Assembly: GCA_032718475.1 (NCBI GenBank)
Contig: JAUCBJ010008915.1
Span: 43,287-107,286, forward strand
Reading direction: 5' to 3'
DNA length: 64,000 bases
Source: Nemertoderma westbladi
Lineage: Eukaryota > Xenacoelomorpha > Nemertodermatida > Nemertodermatidae
Positions 47,801-56,800 of the stretch are shown here, piece by piece; position 1 is the stretch's first letter; each line of letters opens with the position of its first letter. Below the pieces are notes generated by a model. The model was given only the letters and a program-made list of their open reading frames with translations. It was not told where the DNA came from and searched no databases. Position numbers and translations under genes: made by a program.

Positions 47801-50800
47801 ACAGACGGACATGCCCCATTTGCCCTATATGAACCGTATGCCAAGGCTCGCCGACTACGTGTCTCGCCCCACAGTAGTATGTACCACTTACTGTAAGTAT
47901 ATCATGAAAACTCCTCCCAAACTATAGTGTATAGATCGTCCGTCAATGAAAGTTAATCAATCGACGCAGTTCAACCCCAGGCTGCCAGGATGTGGAAAAA
48001 TATAAGTTTCGAAAAAAAATAATACCGGTAGTCTGGTAGTGTCTTTTTTATTTCGAAAAATTGCCCCATAACACGAAAATTGCCATGTAGACAGATAGAC
48101 TCAATGATAAAAAAAAACTCCAGCTGGTGCTCATGGGGGCCTAGTAATGCTCCTACTATTGAATGGATATGACCAAACTGCAGAGAAGTATATTATTAGG
48201 ACTACTTGCCAAGCTTATTACTCTCTCACTCTATTCCAGACAAGTAGGCCTAAGCATAAACAACAATTGTTACATAGTTTGTAATGTGTAGGCCTATTAC
48301 CCCGTCAGCTGAATAGCTCTTCCCAGTGTGCAGTGAATCATATGGGGATATATATAAGGTTACTCACTGCTATGTTAGGTGGTAGGCCAGCTGATTGAAT
48401 TTTAAGAACTGGATGTTTTATACTGTAGGTTAATAATAATGACATTAGGGGCTGGGATTACTCTCTCTCAGACTGTAAGCAAATTTGTCCAATGGGGAGG
48501 GACACCCAACTGCACACTGCACTACGTTTGTCTATGTAGCTATGTACGGTCTTCTTATTAGTTCATATCACATTTCCATGATCATGATGGATAGAATATC
48601 TTATTTGAATGATAATATCAGCATCAGGACTGCAGGATTTTGCCTAATGTATAATTTACTGCTCAATCTTCAACTTCACATAATTTCTTACATTGCGTTG
48701 GCATACTGTAGCCGGTAGCATCACTGCAGCACTGTAGGCCCTACATCAGAACTTTGTAAACATAAACTTAGGACTTCTGGACTTAGGCAGGCCTGTATCA
48801 GTGTACTGCGGTTGCTGTAGGCCTACTCCAGTACTTAAAACTACAGTACACTACAACTTACAAACTTACAGACTGAATTGTTAAACCGTTGATGATATGA
48901 TATGGTATTAATGGTTATGGCGCTTCAATGTCCGACGGACAACGCAGTATATACCGACCGCTCGCGTCGGGAGTTTGCGAGCGGTGGCGGAGCGGCGTTG
49001 ATTAACGTGTTGGTCACCTTCCCCATCGCCAAGGTGATGTTCCGACAGACGATTCACGGTATGCGACTATCCGCCGCCGCCAGTATGATCCGCGACGAGG
49101 GATGGAGACACTTGTATCGGGGCGTCCTCCCTCCGTTGTTACAGAAGTTCTCTACAGTAACGATAATGTTCGGAACCTACAGTCTCTACTTCCATTACCT
49201 CACAGATATGTTCCCAAACACCCGTTCTGTAATGCGAACTACCCCGGCTGCCATGGCTGCCGGTATGACCGAGGCTATATTCGTACCTCTAGAAAGAGTT
49301 CAAGTTCTTCTTCAGCACCATCGCTATCACAAACAGTTTAGGAACACATTCCACGCATTGTACAGCCTGTCTGCCCACGGTGCACGCGAGTATTACAGAG
49401 GACTGACTCCCATTCTAGTCAGAAACAGTTTGTCCAACGCCTTATTCTTCAACCTCCGCGGTCCCATTAAACAGTTACTACCCCCCAGCACGACTTACCT
49501 CGGTAACTTCGCGTACGATTTCGTGTCCGGCGCGCTCCTCGGCGCTTTCCTCAGCACGTTATTTTTCCCAGTTAACGTCGTTAAGAACCGAATGCAAAGT
49601 GCAATTGGTGGGCCTTTCCATTCCCCCTCGCATATATTTCTATTAATTTTCCGTGAGCGCGATAAGAACCCGGCTACAATGTTCCGAGGGGTTCATCTCA
49701 ATTACACTAGGGCGCTGCTTTCTTGGGGGATTATAAATTCAACGTACGAAGTTTTACATTCGTACGTCTTTGTTAATCGATTGTCTTGAATTTGTTAATT
49801 AATAAATATTTATATCTTTCATTATTGAGTCGCAATCGTTTAGTGTTGTCGTCGAAAATTAAAAGTATCTTAGGCCTAATGGTTAAAATGTTTCTACTTC
49901 CAGTCAGACTGTGGAAGTTTAGTATTACATTAAATAAATTAATATTGAGACGGAACTAAATTTTATGTTGTCCTTTGAGACCAATAATAATGTTTTATAA
50001 CATTTTAGGTAATTGTAACGGTAATGGTATAAAATGTTGGTCTCAACGTGTTGCATAAAGTGTGGTTCCGTGTCAATCTACCTCCATTGGGTGTTGGAAA
50101 TGGTAATTACATATCAAAGTGGCTTTTTATTCAACTTTTACCCATAAACTTTACTGGAACTAACTAGTTTCTATATATTTACCAATTAATTAATTAATTA
50201 ATTGTGCTTAATGAAATTTATTAGGTGGAATAATTAATTTTTATAATTTTAATGGCAGTTTAAATCCAATCCAATCCAATCATGCACAAAATTATGAGCC
50301 TTAGGAACCCGCCACTCTAGTACCGGTGTTCGCTCTACTGTATTCCACCGCCGGTGCATATATTTTTTAATAACTTCGCTCAATCGGAAATAAATTTAAT
50401 GACAATCGGAAGCCAATACACATTAATTTAAATCCGCCTCTAGATGAAAGCGGGCAAAGTTACTATTCAAAAACAAAAAAACCTTGTCATATTTTTGGGT
50501 TTTGTATATATTTGCCCTTCGTTCTATACAACTTACAGCAATAAAGGTTTAATTTTAAATGCTAACTTATAACCCAGTCTGTTTAGCTATTATTGGCGGG
50601 TATCGATATTCAGTTAAATATTTGTGCTACTGAAGCAAACTATATCTGCTTTCCTATACTAGGATACCATAAGGTGTTCGTTCAATGACCGCTTGTGCTA
50701 CTGTAAACCGTTATTAGTACAATAATCGATTGTTTTTCTGTTTATTGGGAATTTTATGTTTTATTTTATACGAGTTTTCCATCATCTACTGAATACTGAA

Positions 50801-53800
50801 TTGTTAGATGATTGTATTTGTTGTTGATTATTTATCATTTAAGCAATTTCTAATTGATATAATATTTAATTGATTAAATAATTAATTGCGGAACAACGCA
50901 TATCTTAATGTACAATATCTTATTGTACAATATCTTAATGAATAGATTAGATAGAATAGATTAGCCGAAACTTGGTTGACGTACAAGTTTATAAAGAAAG
51001 TTATCAGAAGGGAAAGGAGCAGTTTACCTGCTTCAGGTGAAATGCTTCAATAAAAATTATTCCCAAAATGCCCTGAGACAATTTCCGCAAGGTTCCCAAA
51101 CTCCTATCACTAGTGCCTCGCTATATCCACACACGCTGGAGGCTCAGTTGAATACGCGGCCGCCAAATTTTGTAAACATTGTCTGCCTGGTATAGAGGCA
51201 GACGGAGTTTGCGATTTATAGTAAACAACCAATCCCAGAAATTAATTTAAATGTTTCAGGAAGACCCGTAATTATGGCCCTACATATTATTCATACAATA
51301 TGTTATTATACACAGAAATTATCTTACTTTTGGGAATTTCTTATTTACATTTAATCTAGATATTGATTATTGAGGCCTTCGCGCATCACATGAGTTAAAT
51401 TTATGTTTAGTGTCAACTCGAGATAATAGTAATAAAATATAAGCAGAATTCCCTTTATCATTATAGCGACAGCCTGGGTAACTGTAGATGGGTTAAGTAC
51501 TCAGCCTGAGGTCTCGAAAATATGTGCCAGGTATCATCTGGTCGAACAGATTTAAACACTAAATACGAAATGGAAGGAAGTTTTCACAGCAGACATTTCG
51601 CCCTCTAACGGTAGACGGGAGAATAATAAAAGGTCCAGCCTATTGAAAAGATGGTGCTGTTTAGTTGGCCCACTTATATGCAAAACTTCAGGTTGAACTT
51701 AGTTAAAACAAGAAAATCGAACAGTATGGTGTTCATTATCATGCATTTAACACTCACGGAGGACTGGAGAACTGCAGACCAATCAGATCTGGAAATGTGT
51801 TCTACTGTAGTACATATCTGCCAAGTTTTAGCTTGAGAACAAATCGTAATAATATCGAAAAATGAGACGGTTTTCATTTCAGACATTAATCTTTCCAGCG
51901 GCAGAGTAGAGAACTGCAGACGAATTAGCCTCCATTTAAAGACACGGCTAATGGTGTAGTGGGTTCGGCCTGAACGGATCAAATACAAAGAAATAGGGGA
52001 CTTTGAGATTTTTATCATGTAGCCTTGTATCGGAATTCTGTTGAACTAATGGTGTCTGAAAGTGAAAGTATGTTAAAAATCTCAACTTTTCCTCCTACAG
52101 TACAAATGTCTACAAATTTCCAACTCTACTGGTTTTTACCCAATGATCTATATTCCCTCATATATGTCCCCAGATTATCTATATTCCCTCATATATGTCC
52201 CCAGATTATCTATATTCCCTCATATATGTCCCCAGATTATCTATATTCCCTCATATATGTCCCCAGATTATCTATATTCCCTCATATATTTCCCCAGATT
52301 ATCTATATTCCCTCATATATTTCCCCAGATGATCTATATTCCCTCATATATTTCCCCAGATGATCTATATTCCCTCATATATTTCCCCAGATTATCTATA
52401 TTCCCTCATATATTTCCCCAGATTATCTATATTCCCTCATATATTTCCCCCAGATTATCTATATTCCCTCATATATTTCCCCAGATGATCTATATTCCCT
52501 CATATATTTCCCCAGATTATCTATATTCCCTCATATATTTCCCCAGATGATCTATATTCCCTCATATATTTCCCCAGATTATCTATATTCCCTCATATAT
52601 TTCCCCAGATTATCTATATTCCCTCATATATTTCCCCAGATTATCTATATTCCCTCATATATGTCCCCAGATTATCTATATTCCCTCATATATTTCCCCA
52701 GATGATCTATATTCCCTCATATATTTCCCCAGATGATCTATATTCCCTCATATATTTCCCCAGATTATCTATATTCCCTCATATATTTCCCCAGATTATC
52801 TATATTTCCTCATATATTTCCCCAGATTATCTATATTCCCTCATATATTTCCCCAGATTATCTATATTCCCTCATATATTTCCCCAGATTATCTATATTC
52901 CCTCATATATTTCCCCAGATTATCTATATTCCCTCATATATTTCCCCAGATGATCTATATTCCCTCATATATTTCCCCAGATTATCTATATTCCCTCATA
53001 TATGTCCCCAGGTTGTCTATATTCCCTCATATATTTCCCCAGATGATCTATATTCCCTCATATATTTCCCCAGATTATCTATATTCCCTCATATATTTCC
53101 CCAGATGATCTATATTCCCTCATATATGTCCCCAGATTATCTATATTCCCTCATATATGTCCCCAGATTATCTATATTCCCTCATATATGTCCCCAGATT
53201 ATCTATATTCCCTCATATATTTCCCCAGATGATCTATATTCCCTCATATATGTCCCCAGATTATCTATATTCCCTCATATATGTCCCCAGATTATCTATA
53301 TTCCCTCATATATGTCCCCAGATTATCTATATTCCCTCATATATTTCCCCAGATTATCTATATTCCCTCATATATTTCCCCAGATTATCTATATTCCCTC
53401 ATGTATTTCCCCAGATTATCTATATTCCCTCATATATTTCCCCAGATTATCTATATTCCCTCATATATTTCCCCAGATTATCTATATTCCCTCATATATT
53501 TCCCCAGATGATCTATATTCCCTCATATATTTCCCCAGGTTGTCTATATTCCCTCATATATTTCCCCAGATGATCTATATTCCCTCATATATTTCCCCAG
53601 ATTATCTATATTCCCTCATATATTTCCCCAGGTTGATCTATATTCCCTCATATATTTCCCCAGATGATCTATATTCCCTCATATATTTCCCCAGATTATC
53701 TATATTCCCTCATATATTTCCCCAGGTTGTCTACATAACTGCAACCTTCCCGTATGTGGTACTGTTCATTCTATTTATTCGAGGGGTCACCCTGGAAGGG

Positions 53801-56800
53801 GCCGGTGCCGGTATAGTTTTCTATATCACCCCCAACTTCACTCGTTTGGGAGAGGCCCAAGTGTGGGGCGATGCCGCTTCCCAAATATTCTTCTCCCTCG
53901 GCTTGGCCTTCGGTAGTCTAACTACAATGGCATCTTATAACAAATTCTCGTAAGTGTTGATATTTACAATCGCATCATCTTAATATCATACAATGTCAAT
54001 AACTGCTTTTGTAATTGGACCTAGAAGTTAAAGTACTGTTGTTAGCAAACTGTAGCCTCTGACACCAGTTTATTACTTTATAACTATTTCCTTGAATTGT
54101 TAACATTGTAATATTTTAATCATTCCCTATTAATTTTTTACTTTATATCTTCACAGGAACAATATTTACCGGGACGCTATGTTGGTCTCTGTTCTCAACT
54201 GTGCGACTTCGGTTTTCGCTGGCTTCGTTATATTTTCCATCATAGGGTTTATGGCCCACGATCTGGGAGTCGATGTTAAGGACGTTGTTGATGACGGTGA
54301 GTCTCTACAACCCAGCATCACCCTATTCCACCGGTCCATTGTCGCGGTGATATAAGACTTTGTATCTATAGATTGGATTTGCACTGTATCAAGGGAGCCA
54401 CAGATAAGTTTGGCTATTGTTTGAGTGTTAGCCGAATTAATACATTGCTGTTTCCATGGAAACTAGTTAGCCGAATTTTGATAAATTTGTTGTTACCAAG
54501 GAAACAAGTTCTCGAATTATTATAATAAGTAAAACGTAACCCGATTTATATTATAAATTCCTGTTTCCATGGTAAACAATAACTTTTTGTGCGTACAACT
54601 TACCATCTCTGGAATGTTAATATCATAAAAACCCGAACCCCATTTCCGAGAAAGGGGGGAAACTGGACGCAAATCCCATCTTGGTGAATTAATATCCCGC
54701 CTCAATGTTACATTCTCAATTTAGGGAAAGGAGCAGGTTACAGTGGCACGTTATTTTAATCAAAACAATAAAATAAACACAATAGAACAGGCTACAGTTT
54801 CATTTTTGAGAGTAATCAGCAGTTATTTGCGTCGAATTTCCCCTGAAGAGGGATTAATTTTTATTGCGTCCAGTTCCCCCCCCCCCCCCCCCTCCCCCTA
54901 TCTGCCATTTCCAAGGTACTTTCACTTTTCGTTTCTATTGTAGGCCCCGGATTGGCTTTCATTGCCTACCCCGAAGCATTGTCTCGCCTTCCGGGGGCCC
55001 CGGTATGGTCCGTTCTCTTCTTCTCCATGCTGCTCACCCTCGGTCTGGACTCGCAATTCGCTCAGTTTGAGACGGTCACCACGGCGATATTCGACTCGAT
55101 GCCTCGACTCCGTGTCAAGAAGCCGATGGTAACCGGAGTTATATGTCTGGGTTGCTTCTTCTTGTCGCTTCCGATGGCCTGCGACGGCGGGATGTATCTG
55201 TTGCACATTATGGATTGGTACACGGCTGGGTTCTCGTTAATGGTTATTTGTCTCATTGAGTGTCTCGCTGTTACATACGTTTATGGTTAGTAATGGTTGT
55301 TCTTACGTTTATGGTCAGTAATGGTTGTTCTTACGTTTATGGTTAGTTATGGTTGTTCTTACGTTTATTGTTAGTGGTTGTTCTTACGTTTATGGTTAGT
55401 AATGGTTGTTCGTACGTTTATGGTTAGTAATGGTTGTTCTTACCTTTATGGTTAGTAATGGTTGTTCTTACCTTTATGGTTAATAATGGTTGTTATCACG
55501 TTTATGGTTAGTAATGGTTGTTCTTACGTTTGTGGTGAGTAATGGTTGTTCTTACGTTTTTGGTTAGTAATGGTTGTTCTTACGTTTTTGGTTAGTAATG
55601 GTTGTTCTTACGTTTTTGGTTAGTAATGGTTGTTCTTACGTTTGTGGTTAGTAATGGTTATTCTTACGTTTATGGTTACTAATGGTTGTTCTTACGTTTA
55701 TGGTTAGTAATGGTTGTTCTTACGTTTATGGTTAGTAATGGTTGTTCTTACGTTTATGGTTAGTAATGGTTGTTCTTATCTTTATGGTTAGTAATGGTTG
55801 TTCTTACCTTTATGGTTAATAATGGTTGTTATCACGTTTATGGTTAGTAATGGTTGTTCTTACGTTTGTGGTGAGTAATGGTTGTTCTTACGTTTTTGGT
55901 TAGTAATGGTTGTTCTTGCGTTTTTGGTTAGTAATGGTAGTTCTTACGTTTGTGGTTAGTAATGGTTGTTCTTACGTTTGTGGTTAGTAATGGTTGTTCT
56001 TGCATTTTTGGTTAGTAATGGTTGTTCTTACGTTTGTGGTTAGTAATAGTTGTTCATACATTTATGGTTAGTAATGGTTGTTCTTACGTTTGTGGTGAGT
56101 AATGGTTGTTCTTACATTTATGGTTAGTAATGGTTGTTCTTACGTTTGTGGTGAGTAATGGTTGTTCTTACGTTTTTGGTTAGTAATGGTTGTTCTTGCG
56201 TTTTTGGTTAGTAATGGTTGTTCTTACGTTTGTGGATAGTAATGGTTGTTCTTACCTTTATGGTTAGTAATGGTTGTTATCACGTTTATAGTTAGTAATG
56301 GTTGTTCTTACGTTTATGGTTAGTAATGGTTGTTCTTACCTTTATGGTTAGTAATAGTTGTTCTTACATTTATGGTTAGTAATGGTTGTTCTTACGTTTA
56401 TGGTTAGTAATTGTTGTTCTTACCTTTATGGTTAATAATGGTTGTTATTACGTTTATGGTTAGTAATGGTTGTTCTTACCTTTATGGTTAATAATGGTTG
56501 TTATTACGTTTATGGTTAGTAATAGTTGTTCTTACTTTTATGGTTAGTAATGGTTGTTATTGCGTTTGTGGTTAGTAATGGTTGTTCTTACCTTTATGGT
56601 TAATAATGGTTGTTATCACGTTTATGGTTAGTAATGGTTGTTCTTACGTTTATGGTTAGTAATGGTTGTTCTTACCTTTATGGTTAGTAATAGTTGTTCT
56701 TACGTTTATGGTTAGTAATGGTTGTTCTTACGTTTATGGTTAGTAATGGTTGTTCTTACGTTTATGGTTAGTAATGGTTGTTCTTACCTTTATGGTTAAT

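Noticed and set aside
52025-53725. Open frames translating the 31-bp array into a Tyr/Pro/Ile-rich repeat protein
   Set aside because: Explained by a stop-free tandem repeat in an intron; only continuity into exon 7 is noteworthy and is reported as a splicing finding.
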